NCBI GenBank assembly: GCA_020161365.1
Contig: JAIUNU010000008.1
Location: 62,001-126,000, forward strand
DNA length: 64,000 nt
Direction: 5' to 3'
Source: Pseudomonadota bacterium
GTDB taxonomy: Bacteria > Pseudomonadota > Alphaproteobacteria > Caulobacterales > Caulobacteraceae
In this document: piece by piece, positions 7,478-14,672 of the stretch
Layout: each line of letters begins with the position of its first letter
How positions within the stretch are numbered: the stretch's first letter is position 1
The notes under the pieces: generated by a model
Seen by the model: the letters and a program-made list of their open reading frames with translations, nothing else
What the model was told of the DNA's origin: nothing
Database searches by the model: none
Position numbers and translations under genes: made by a program

Positions 7478-8455
7478 CTAACCGACATAGCCCGCCGCGC
7501 GCCGCAGGCGGTCGTTGATCGCCTCGCCCAGCCCCTCCTCCGGGATTGGCGCCACCGCGATCGCCGACGGTCGGATGCGGTCGGCGGCGCGCAGGAACGC
7601 GAACAGATTGGCGGCGGCCTCGGCGAGGTCGCCGGTCGGGCTTAGGTTGAAGACACGCGCGCTTTCGGGCCAGGGACCAAAGGCCAGATAGGCCTCGCCG
7701 GCTTCCGGCGCCTTTGCGTTGATCCGTACCGGCGCGTCAGGCGCGTAGTGCAGGGCGAGGCGCCCCGGCGAGCGCTTGGCGTCGTCCTCGGCCTCGGCCA
7801 GTCGGCCGACGATCTGCTGCAACTGTACCCGCGTGACCGCGCCCGGGCGCAGCAGGCGGACCTCGCCGTCCAGCACCGAGACGACGGTCGATTCCAGACC
7901 GACCGCGCAAGGCCCGCCATCCAGGGCGGCGGCGGCCTTGTCGCCCGTCTCGGCCATGGCGTCTTCGTAGGTGGTGGGGCTTGGCCGCCCCGAGCGATTG
8001 GCGGATGGCGCGACGACCGCCCCGCCGAACGCGGCGAGCACGGCGCGCGACAAGGGGTGGCCCGGCACGCGGATCGCTACGGTGTCCAGGCCCGCCCGCG
8101 CCAGGTCGCAGACGGCCTCGGCGTCTCGGATCGGCGCCACGATGGTCAGGGGACCCGGCCAGAACTCACGGGCCAGCGCCAGCGCACGGTCGTCGAAGGC
8201 TGCGATCCGCGCGGCGGTCTCGAGATCGGCGACATGGGCGATCAGCGGATTGAAGCGCGGCCGCCCCTTGGCCTCGAAGATCGCAGCCACGGCGACAGGA
8301 TCGGCCGCGTTCGCGCCCAGGCCATAGACGGTCTCGGTGGGCAGGATCACCAGTCCGCCGGCGCGCAAGGCTGCGGCGGCGGCGCCTACTTCCGCTTGGC
8401 GGTCAGCTTGAAGCTCACCTTCACCTGCGCCGCGATCTCGTCCGTCGAAGCCCAT
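7478..8455 (-). CDS. tsaC: L-threonylcarbamoyladenylate synthase (TsaC/Sua5)
   Basis: Makes threonylcarbamoyl-AMP from threonine, bicarbonate and ATP, the first step of t6A37 modification of ANN-decoding tRNAs. The YrdC domain is clear: ILPTETVYGLG, AIFEAKGRPRFNPLIAHV, FWPGPLTIV and the SANRSGRPSPT block. A C-terminal Sua5 domain (about 230-325) makes it the long Sua5 form rather than the short E. coli form. The ATG at 8455 gives 325 residues but overlaps the upstream b561-YceI gene by 70 bases; the only other plausible start is a TTG at 8368, which would leave very little before the first beta strand. The start is therefore uncertain, the function is not. Confidence 0.92.
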   Translation of the reverse strand: MGFDGRDRGAGEGELQADRQAEVGAAAAALRAGGLVILPTETVYGLGANAADPVAVAAIFEAKGRPRFNPLIAHVADLETAARIAAFDDRALALAREFWPGPLTIVAPIRDAEAVCDLARAGLDTVAIRVPGHPLSRAVLAAFGGAVVAPSANRSGRPSPTTYEDAMAETGDKAAAALDGGPCAVGLESTVVSVLDGEVRLLRPGAVTRVQLQQIVGRLAEAEDDAKRSPGRLALHYAPDAPVRINAKAPEAGEAYLAFGPWPESARVFNLSPTGDLAEAAANLFAFLRAADRIRPSAIAVAPIPEEGLGEAINDRLRRAAGYVG

Positions 8456-9675
8456 TCACCCTGTCCCACGCCGAACGTCGTCCGGTCCAAGGTGGTTACA
8501 CCGCTGGCGGTCGCCGTGTCGCCGTCGATCTTCAGCGAGAACGGCAGGCTGAGCGGCTTTTTCACGCCGCGAAGGTCGAGGCTGCCGTCGGCGACGTACT
8601 TGTCCTCGCCCGTCTTGCGGAACTTGGTCGCCGTAAACACGGCCTTGGGGTGATCGGCGGTGTCCAGGAAGTCCTCGCCCGTCAGGCTGGCGTCGCGCTG
8701 AGCGTCGCCGGTCTCGGCCGAGGCCAGATCGACGCCGACCGTAACCTTCGAGCGGTCCAGAGCCTCGGGCGAAAACTGGATGTCGGCGGTCCACCGCTGG
8801 AAGCGGCCCTCGATGGAGGCGCCCGACCAGGTGGCGGTGAAGCCCAGAGTCGCGCCCTTCTGGACGGTCCACGCAACGGGGTCCTTGAGGTCGCTCTGAG
8901 GCGGCGCAGCGACCGCGTCCGGCGCGGCGGCCTGATCCGTGGCAGCGGCCGGAGCGGCGACCGGCGCAGGCGCGGCGGTCGGCGCGGGCTCCGCCGGCGC
9001 GGCCGGCGGCGCAGTCGGCGCGGTGCTGGGCATGTACAGATAGCCAGCGGCGACGATGGCGGCGAAGCCGGCGGCGGCCAGCCAGAGGCGTGGCTCCTTC
9101 CAGCCCGGCTTGGCCCCCGGGGCCATGTTCTGGAATACCGCGTCCTTGTCGAGAATCTGGTGCTTGGCCACGGCGCCCAGGTGCAGCAGCAGCAGGAGAT
9201 AGGTGGTCTTGACCAGCATCCCGTGGCCGATCTCGCCGATCTCGTGCCACAGGTGCTTGGGGCCGGCGGCGAGGTCCGGCAGCAGCGGCAGGTGAGGCCA
9301 GGGGATCGCGCCGAACAGGATCGTCGGCAGGTTAGTCCGGCTGGTGGAGACCAGGATCCAGCCCGTCAATGGCAGGCCGATCATGATCACGTAAAAGCCG
9401 ACGTGCACCACCTTGGAGGCGATCTGCTCCCAGCGGGGCTGACCCGACGGCGCCAGCGGCGCGGGATTGACCAATCGCCATGCCAGACGCGCCACGCTGA
9501 GCAGCAGAATGGTGATCCCGATCGACTTATGCAGTTGCATCAGGGCGAAGGTGGTCGGCCCTTTGGGCCCGTCCCCCGCCCGCCAGCCCAGGATGATCTG
9601 GAAGATGATGGCCGCGGCGATCAGCCAATGCAGCGCGATCGCCACCGTCGTGTAGCGCGTCCGGTTCTCGGCCAT
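8386..9675 (-). CDS. Cytochrome b561-YceI fusion protein
   Basis: Two-domain protein of 429 residues. Residues 1-190 are a cytochrome b561-type membrane domain with four hydrophobic segments and candidate heme-ligand histidines H16, H49, H151 and H165. A fifth hydrophobic segment (about 200-214) leads to a Pro/Ala-rich linker (218-260), and residues 265-429 form a YceI domain, an isoprenoid-binding lipocalin-like barrel, probably periplasmic. The b561 part would move electrons across or within the membrane and the YceI part might hold a quinone-like lipid. A stand-alone secreted YceI lies just upstream in the same direction. The usual arrangement is separate cybB and yceI genes, so the fusion is notable. 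Confidence 0.9.
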   Translation of the reverse strand: MAENRTRYTTVAIALHWLIAAAIIFQIILGWRAGDGPKGPTTFALMQLHKSIGITILLLSVARLAWRLVNPAPLAPSGQPRWEQIASKVVHVGFYVIMIGLPLTGWILVSTSRTNLPTILFGAIPWPHLPLLPDLAAGPKHLWHEIGEIGHGMLVKTTYLLLLLHLGAVAKHQILDKDAVFQNMAPGAKPGWKEPRLWLAAAGFAAIVAAGYLYMPSTAPTAPPAAPAEPAPTAAPAPVAAPAAATDQAAAPDAVAAPPQSDLKDPVAWTVQKGATLGFTATWSGASIEGRFQRWTADIQFSPEALDRSKVTVGVDLASAETGDAQRDASLTGEDFLDTADHPKAVFTATKFRKTGEDKYVADGSLDLRGVKKPLSLPFSLKIDGDTATASGVTTLDRTTFGVGQGEWASTDEIAAQVKVSFKLTAKRK

Positions 9676-9708
9676 GCGACTCTCCCAGATCCCCTGTTCA
9701 GGCCAAGC

Positions 9709-10356
9709 TTACTTCTTGTCGAACTCGACTTCGATGCTCAACGCGACCTCGTCGCCGACCAGCGGCACATACTTGCTGACGCCGAACTCCGAGCGCTTGA
9801 TCGAGGTCACGGCCGAGAAGCCCGTCTTGACGCTGCCCGGTACGAAGCCGGAGCCGACACCGTTGAAGGTGACGTCCAGCACGACCGGCTTGGTCACGCC
9901 GTGCAGGGTCAGGTCGCCATAGACCTTGCCCGACTGGCCCGCGCCCGGCTCGACCTTGGTCGAGACGAAGGTGGCGGTCGGGTACTTGTTGGCCTCCAGC
10001 CAGCCGTCGCCCGCCAGTTCCTTGTTGAACTTCAGGCCGAACTCGTCAGCGCCCGTGGAGGTGTCGATCGAAGCCGGGTCGATGGTGACCTTGATTTTGG
10101 CGTCCTGCGGCGCCTTCGGATCATAGGTGAACTCGGCGTCGACCTTGGTGAAGCGGAACTGGTAGTTCGAGAAGCCCATGTGCTTGATCTTGCCCACGAC
10201 CGAGGCGTGGGTCTTGTCGAGCACATAGCGGCCGGCCGGGAGGTCGGCGGGCTTGGTCGAGCTGACGCCCGGCGCGGCCAGCGCGGCGGGAGCCGTCAGC
10301 AAGGCGATGGCGACGGCGCCATAGGCGACCTTGGACAGGGAGAAGTGACGGGACAT
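9709..10356 (-). CDS. Periplasmic YceI family protein
   Basis: Secreted YceI-family protein of 215 residues with a clear signal peptide (SKVAYGAVAIALLTAPAALA, cleavage expected after residue 27). The mature part is one YceI barrel, which in characterised relatives binds a polyprenyl chain such as ubiquinone-8. Diagnostic segments are DKTHASVVGKIKHMGFSNY, FTKVDAEF, LTLHGVTKPV and SIKRSEFGVSKYVP. It precedes the b561-YceI fusion by 33 bases in the same direction, so the two are likely one operon and the barrels may exchange or share a ligand. Confidence 0.92.
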   Translation of the reverse strand: MSRHFSLSKVAYGAVAIALLTAPAALAAPGVSSTKPADLPAGRYVLDKTHASVVGKIKHMGFSNYQFRFTKVDAEFTYDPKAPQDAKIKVTIDPASIDTSTGADEFGLKFNKELAGDGWLEANKYPTATFVSTKVEPGAGQSGKVYGDLTLHGVTKPVVLDVTFNGVGSGFVPGSVKTGFSAVTSIKRSEFGVSKYVPLVGDEVALSIEVEFDKK

Positions 10357-10553
10357 CGGGAGGCGCTCCAGGGAGAATTAAAACAGCGCTAGTTGCAGTT
10401 TCCCGATCTAGGTACTCCAGCACGGCTTTGAAGGGCAACGTGTTCACGAGCGCGTGATAACGCACCAGCGTGATATAATTCCGTGAGGCGCCGAGTGCTT
10501 GGCGACCCTCGGCGCCCCGCTTAAAGACAGGGCGTGATCTGGAGTTTCTCCCA

Positions 10554-12311
10554 ATGACTTTCCGCCCGCCCGTCCGCGATCTTGCCTTCTCCTTGCGCCA
10601 TGTGGCGGGTTTTGAGCGCCTCGCCGACGCCTTCCCCGAAGCCGATGCGGACACGGTCGGGGCGGTTCTCGAAGCGGCTGGCGCGTTCGCTGGCGACATC
10701 CTGGCCCCGCTGAACCGCGCGGGCGATCTCGTCGGGGCCAAGCTGGAGAACGGCGTGGTGCGCACCGCGCCCGGCTTCGCCGACGCCTATCAGCAGTTCG
10801 CGCAGGGCGGATGGACAAGCCTGGCGGCGCCAGTCGCTCACGGCGGCCAAGGCCTGCCGAAGACTCTTGAGGTCGCCGTCCTCGAGATGATCCAGGCCGC
10901 CAACATGGCCTTCGGTCTGTGCCCGATGCTGAGCCTGGGCGCGATCGAGGCCCTGGAACTGTGCGGCTCGCCCGAGCAGAAGGCCAAGTACCTGGGCAAG
11001 CTCGTGTCGGGCGAGTGGACCGGCACCATGAACCTGACCGAGCCCCAGGCCGGCTCTGACCTAGCCGCCCTCACGACCATGGCGACGCCGGACGGCGACG
11101 GCGGCTGGCGGATCACCGGCCAGAAGATCTACATCACCTGGGGCGACCACGACGCCGCCGACAACATCGTCCACCTGGTCCTGGCCCGCACCCCCGACGC
11201 GCCGCCCGGGGTGAAGGGGATCTCGCTGTTCCTGGCGCCTAAGGTGCTGGTCGGCGACGACGGCAAGCTGGGCGAGGCCAACGCCCTGCGCGTCGGCGGC
11301 CTGGAGCACAAGCTGGGCATCCATGGCTCGCCCACCTGCGTGATGCTGTTCGAGGGCGCCAAGGCCGAGCTGGTCGGCGGCCTGGGCCAAGGTCTGCCCA
11401 ACATGTTCGTGATGATGAACGCCGCGCGCCTGCAGGTCGGGACCCAGGGCGTGGCTATCGCCGAGCGCGCCTATCAGCAGGCGCTGGCCTTCAGCCAGGA
11501 CCGCGCCCAGGGTCGCTCGGCCTGGACCGGCGCCTATCCCGCGCGCCTGTTCGACCACCCGGATGTGCGGCGCACGCTCGTTCTGATGAAGGCCCATATC
11601 GAGGCCGCGCGCGGGATCTGCCTGTCGACCGCCGTCGCCGCCGACCTCGCCCGCGCCGCGCAGGATGAGGCGACTCGCACTGCGGCCAAGCTGCGCGAAG
11701 AGCTGCTGACGCCGATCGCCAAGGCCTGGTCGACCGACATCGGCGTCACCGTCGCCTCGCAAGGCGTGCAGATCCACGGCGGCATGGGCTTCATCGAGGA
11801 GACCGGCGCGGCCCAGCACTATCGCGACGCCCGCATCGCCCCGATCTACGAAGGCACGAACGGCATCCAGGCCATCGATCTGGTGGGCCGCAAGCTGATG
11901 CTGGGCGAGGGTCAGGCCATCGGCGACCTGATGGACGACATGCGCGACACGATCGACGCGCTCAAGGCTTCGGACCTGAAGGGCGTCGGCCTGCGCCTCG
12001 AGGCGGCCCTCGACGCCGCCGCCTCGGCCACGGCCTGGCTGATCGAGCGCCGCGCCAAGGCGATGCCCGATGCGCTGGCGGGCGCGACGGCCTATCAGAA
12101 GCTCCTGGGCGACACGGTGGGCGGCTGGATGCTGGCCAAAGGCGCTCTGGCGGCCTCTGGCGAAGCGGACACGGCCTGGGCCGAGAGCAAGCGCGCCCTC
12201 GCTCGCGTGTTCGCCGAGGCGGTCCTCGCCCAGGTTCCAGGCGCAGCGGCCGGCGTCATGATCGGTGCGGCGGACTTCGAGACGATGACGCCGGAAGTGC
12301 TGGGGGCCTGA
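10554..12311 (+). CDS. Acyl-CoA dehydrogenase
   Basis: FAD-dependent acyl-CoA dehydrogenase of 585 residues, introducing the alpha-beta double bond in an acyl-CoA and passing electrons to ETF. The long form with an extra N-terminal segment and a C-terminal helical extension (about 430-585) resembles DmdC-like and long-chain enzymes rather than the 380-residue short-chain type. The FAD/substrate motif NLTEPQAGSDL, the ITWGDHD segment and the catalytic glutamate in IYEGTNGIQAIDLVGRK are all visible. It is alone on the plus strand, divergent from the YceI gene across a 197-base gap. The actual chain specificity cannot be read from sequence; DMSP-derived substrates are possible but unproven. Confidence 0.92.
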   Translation: MTFRPPVRDLAFSLRHVAGFERLADAFPEADADTVGAVLEAAGAFAGDILAPLNRAGDLVGAKLENGVVRTAPGFADAYQQFAQGGWTSLAAPVAHGGQGLPKTLEVAVLEMIQAANMAFGLCPMLSLGAIEALELCGSPEQKAKYLGKLVSGEWTGTMNLTEPQAGSDLAALTTMATPDGDGGWRITGQKIYITWGDHDAADNIVHLVLARTPDAPPGVKGISLFLAPKVLVGDDGKLGEANALRVGGLEHKLGIHGSPTCVMLFEGAKAELVGGLGQGLPNMFVMMNAARLQVGTQGVAIAERAYQQALAFSQDRAQGRSAWTGAYPARLFDHPDVRRTLVLMKAHIEAARGICLSTAVAADLARAAQDEATRTAAKLREELLTPIAKAWSTDIGVTVASQGVQIHGGMGFIEETGAAQHYRDARIAPIYEGTNGIQAIDLVGRKLMLGEGQAIGDLMDDMRDTIDALKASDLKGVGLRLEAALDAAASATAWLIERRAKAMPDALAGATAYQKLLGDTVGGWMLAKGALAASGEADTAWAESKRALARVFAEAVLAQVPGAAAGVMIGAADFETMTPEVLGA

Positions 12312-12320
12312 CACCGACCA

Positions 12321-12422
12321 GTGTCATCCCGGCCGCAGCGAAGCGGAGAGCCGGGACCCAGGGGCAATCGGCAGTGCGGCGGCCCCTGGGTCCCGGGTCG
12401 GCTACGCCGCCCGGGATGACAC
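12321..12422. repeat. REP-like palindromic element
   Basis: A 102-base nested palindrome sits after the acyl-CoA dehydrogenase stop. The outer arms are GTGTCATCCCGG and CCGGGATGACAC, and the inner arms CCGGGACCCAGGGGC and GCCCCTGGGTCCCGG. This is the layout of alphaproteobacterial repetitive extragenic palindromes. It lies between two convergent genes and could act as a bidirectional terminator or mRNA-stabilising structure. Only one copy of this type occurs in the window. Confidence 0.8.
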
Positions 12423-12440
12423 GGCTTTCGCGTATTCCAC

Positions 12441-13280
12441 CTACGCCTTGAAGAAGGCCAGGAGGTCCTTGTTGATGATCTCCGGGTGGGTGGTCGCCAT
12501 GCCGTGCGGCAGGCCCGGATAGGTCTTCAGCGTGCCTTTCTTGACCAACTTGATCGCCAGCTCGGCGCTGTCGGCGATCGGCACGATCTGGTCGTCCTCG
12601 CCGTGCAGGATCAGAACAGGGACGTCGATCGCCTTGAGATCCTCGGTGAAGTCGGTCTCGGAAAAGGCCTTGATGCTGTCGTAGTGCGCCTTGGCGCCGC
12701 CCATCATGCCCTGGCGCCACCAGTTGTCGATCAGGCCCTGGCTAACCTTGGCGCCGGGACGGTTGAAGCCGAAGAAGGGACCTTCGGGGATATCGCGGAA
12801 GAACTGGGCGCGGTTGGCCAGCAGGGCCGATCGAAAGCCGTCGAAGACCTCCATCGGCAGGCCGCCCGGATTGGCCTCGGTCTTCAGCATGATCGGCGGC
12901 ACCGCGCCGATCAGGACGGCCTTGGCGAGGCGACCTTCGCCCCCAAAGCGCGCGGCGTAGCGGGTGACGACGCCGCCCCCCGTCGAATGGCCGACATGGA
13001 TGGCGTTGCGCAGGTCCAGGGCTTCGGCCAGGGCCGCCGTGTCGGCGGCGTAGGTGTCCATCTCGTTGCCGCTATCGGTCTGGGTCGAGCGACCGTGGCC
13101 TCGGCGATCAAAGGCGATGACGCGATAGCCCTCGGCGAGGAAGAACATCATCTGGGCGTCCCAGTCGTCCGACGACAGGGGCCAGCCGTGGTGGAACACG
13201 ATGGGCTGGGCGGTCTTCGAGCCCCAGTCCTTGTAGAAGATTTCCGCGCCGTCGCGGGTGGTGATGAAGCCGCTGCTCAT
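12441..13280 (-). CDS. Alpha/beta hydrolase, non-heme chloroperoxidase family
   Basis: Serine hydrolase of 279 residues resembling the cofactor-free haloperoxidase/perhydrolase family. The oxyanion HG motif [11 protein letters not shown], the FDRRGHGRS strand, the nucleophile elbow GHSTGGG, an acid in [11 protein letters not shown] and the C-terminal histidine in [11 protein letters not shown] complete a Ser-Asp-His triad. ATG 13280 is chosen because [20 protein letters not shown] is the conserved start of this family; the longer frame up to 13433 runs into operator repeats. Members often show perhydrolase or esterase side activity, and the physiological substrate is unknown. The upstream region has strong repeats suggesting specific regulation. 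Confidence 0.88.
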   Translation of the reverse strand: MSSGFITTRDGAEIFYKDWGSKTAQPIVFHHGWPLSSDDWDAQMMFFLAEGYRVIAFDRRGHGRSTQTDSGNEMDTYAADTAALAEALDLRNAIHVGHSTGGGVVTRYAARFGGEGRLAKAVLIGAVPPIMLKTEANPGGLPMEVFDGFRSALLANRAQFFRDIPEGPFFGFNRPGAKVSQGLIDNWWRQGMMGGAKAHYDSIKAFSETDFTEDLKAIDVPVLILHGEDDQIVPIADSAELAIKLVKKGTLKTYPGLPHGMATTHPEIINKDLLAFFKA

Positions 13281-13326
13281 GATCTTCGATCCCTCGTCTG
13301 GTAGGGCGCGAGGCCGTCCCTCGCCG

Positions 13327-13394
13327 CTGACAAGAGAAACTTGCCCGAGATCGTTTCTGACAAGAATGGAAATGATTGAAACGCATTGTTTCAA
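13327..13394. promoter_or_regulatory. Repeats upstream of the chloroperoxidase-like gene
   Basis: Two direct copies of CTGACAAG start 30 bases apart (13327-13334 and 13357-13364), with GAAAC and GTTTC in opposite orientation between them, and a perfect palindrome TTGAAAC-N5-GTTTCAA follows at 13376-13394. All lie 47-114 bases upstream of the ATG at 13280. The helical spacing and symmetry suggest a regulator binding as more than one dimer; no family is recognised. Confidence 0.5.
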
Positions 13395-13413
13395 ATAGCG
13401 ACTCATATACAAC

Positions 13414-13444
13414 AAAAAGGGCGGCCCGCACATACGAGCCGCCC
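13414..13444 (-). terminator. Intrinsic terminator after the peroxiredoxin gene
   Basis: Read on the minus strand, the arms GGGCGGC and GCCGCCC form a hairpin (13419-13444) that is followed directly by a run of five U and then GUUG. It begins about 30 bases after the peroxiredoxin stop, as expected for its terminator. Confidence 0.8.
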
Positions 13445-13475
13445 GTTCTGCTCGGCGTTGGGCCGCCGACGAAGC

Positions 13476-13958
13476 CTACAGCTGTTCCAGCAGGTACTCG
13501 GCCGACGAGACCTTGAACTGGCCGGCGTCCTCGACGTGCAGCTGGGTGACGACGCCATCCTTGGCGACCAGCGAATAGCGCTGCGAGCGCGGGCCCATGC
13601 CGAACTTGCTACCGTCGAAATCCAGGCCGATGGCCTTGGTGAAGTCGCCGTTGCCGTCGGCGATCAGCAGGACCTCGCCGTCGATGCCCTGGTCCTTGCC
13701 CCACGCCTTCATCACGAAGACGTCGTTGACCGAGACGCAGACGATCGAGTCGACGCCCTTGGCCTTCAGCTCTTCGGACTTCTCCTTGAAGCCCGGCAGG
13801 TGCTTGGCCGAGCAGGTCGGGGTAAAGGCGCCAGGCACTGCAAACAGGGCGACCGTCTTGCCCTTGAAGATGTCGTCGGTGGTGATCGGCGCGGGCCCTT
13901 CGGCCGTGCTGGTCATGAAAGTCGCCGCGGGCAGCGTGTCGCCAACCTTGATCGCCAT
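13476..13958 (-). CDS. Peroxiredoxin, Prx5 type
   Basis: Thiol peroxidase of 160 residues that reduces hydrogen peroxide and organic hydroperoxides. The peroxidatic cysteine is C49 in the PGAFTPTCS motif, with the supporting threonine three residues before it, as in Prx5/type II enzymes. The SVNDVFVMKAWGKD segment and the late RSQRYSLVAKDGVV arginine are also conserved. A second cysteine at about 75 (SIVCVSV) matches the pattern of one-Cys or glutaredoxin-dependent members. It has its own intrinsic terminator at 13414-13444 and is divergent from the YqgE gene across 126 bases. Confidence 0.93.
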   Translation of the reverse strand: MAIKVGDTLPAATFMTSTAEGPAPITTDDIFKGKTVALFAVPGAFTPTCSAKHLPGFKEKSEELKAKGVDSIVCVSVNDVFVMKAWGKDQGIDGEVLLIADGNGDFTKAIGLDFDGSKFGMGPRSQRYSLVAKDGVVTQLHVEDAGQFKVSSAEYLLEQL

Positions 13959-14084
13959 GGGCCTGTTTCCTCGTGTGGGGATGAATTGAGGGGACTCGAA
14001 TAGACCCCGGCGCGGCGGTCGCCAAGCACGCTTTGTTGGCGCGTTCGACTTGAAACCGTCACACCGAAAGCCAATGCTTCGTGC

Positions 14085-14672
14085 ATGGCCAGCTTAATCG
14101 ACGATGATGACGGTGAGTTCCTGATCGGCAGGCTGCTTGTCGCCATGCCCGGAATCGAGGACCCGCGATTCGAACGTACGGTGCTGTATCTGTGCGCCCA
14201 TGACGAAGAGGCCGCGATGGGCCTGGCGGTCAATCGCCCGGTGGAGGGGCTGACGGTGTTCGAGCTGCTCGACCGCTTGGGCGTGCGGTCGGACATCCAG
14301 GCGCCCAGCGACCTTGTGCTGCTGGGCGGTCCGCTGGAGCGCGAACGCGGCTTCGTGCTGCACACCGACGATTTCAACTCGCCGGATTCGACCCTCGCCG
14401 TGGCCGACGGCGTGGCCCTGACCGCCACCCGCGATGCGCTGGACGCCATGGCCAGCGCCATGAAGCGCCCGCGCAAGTCGCTGCTGGCCCTCGGCTACGC
14501 CGGCTGGGGCCCCGGACAGCTGGAGCAGGAGCTGCGCGACAATGTCTGGCTGATCTGTGACGCCGACGAGGGCCTGCTGTTTGACGAGGACCACGAGCAC
14601 AAGTGGACCCGGGCCCTGGCCAAGCTGGGGATCACCGCCGACCACCTGTCGGCGACGGCGGGACGGGCCTAA
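14085..14672 (+). CDS. YqgE/AlgH family protein
   Basis: DUF179 (YqgE/AlgH) protein of 195 residues, the common family length. Conserved blocks are FLIGRLLVAMPGIEDPRFERTV near the start, HDEEAAMGLAVNRP, LLGGPLERERGFVLH and GYAGWGPGQLEQEL. The family is very widespread and often sits near redox or nucleotide-metabolism genes, but its molecular function is not established. There is no signal peptide. It ends in a four-base convergent overlap with pdeA, so the two genes share a junction with no room for a separate terminator. Confidence 0.93.
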   Translation: MASLIDDDDGEFLIGRLLVAMPGIEDPRFERTVLYLCAHDEEAAMGLAVNRPVEGLTVFELLDRLGVRSDIQAPSDLVLLGGPLERERGFVLHTDDFNSPDSTLAVADGVALTATRDALDAMASAMKRPRKSLLALGYAGWGPGQLEQELRDNVWLICDADEGLLFDEDHEHKWTRALAKLGITADHLSATAGRA

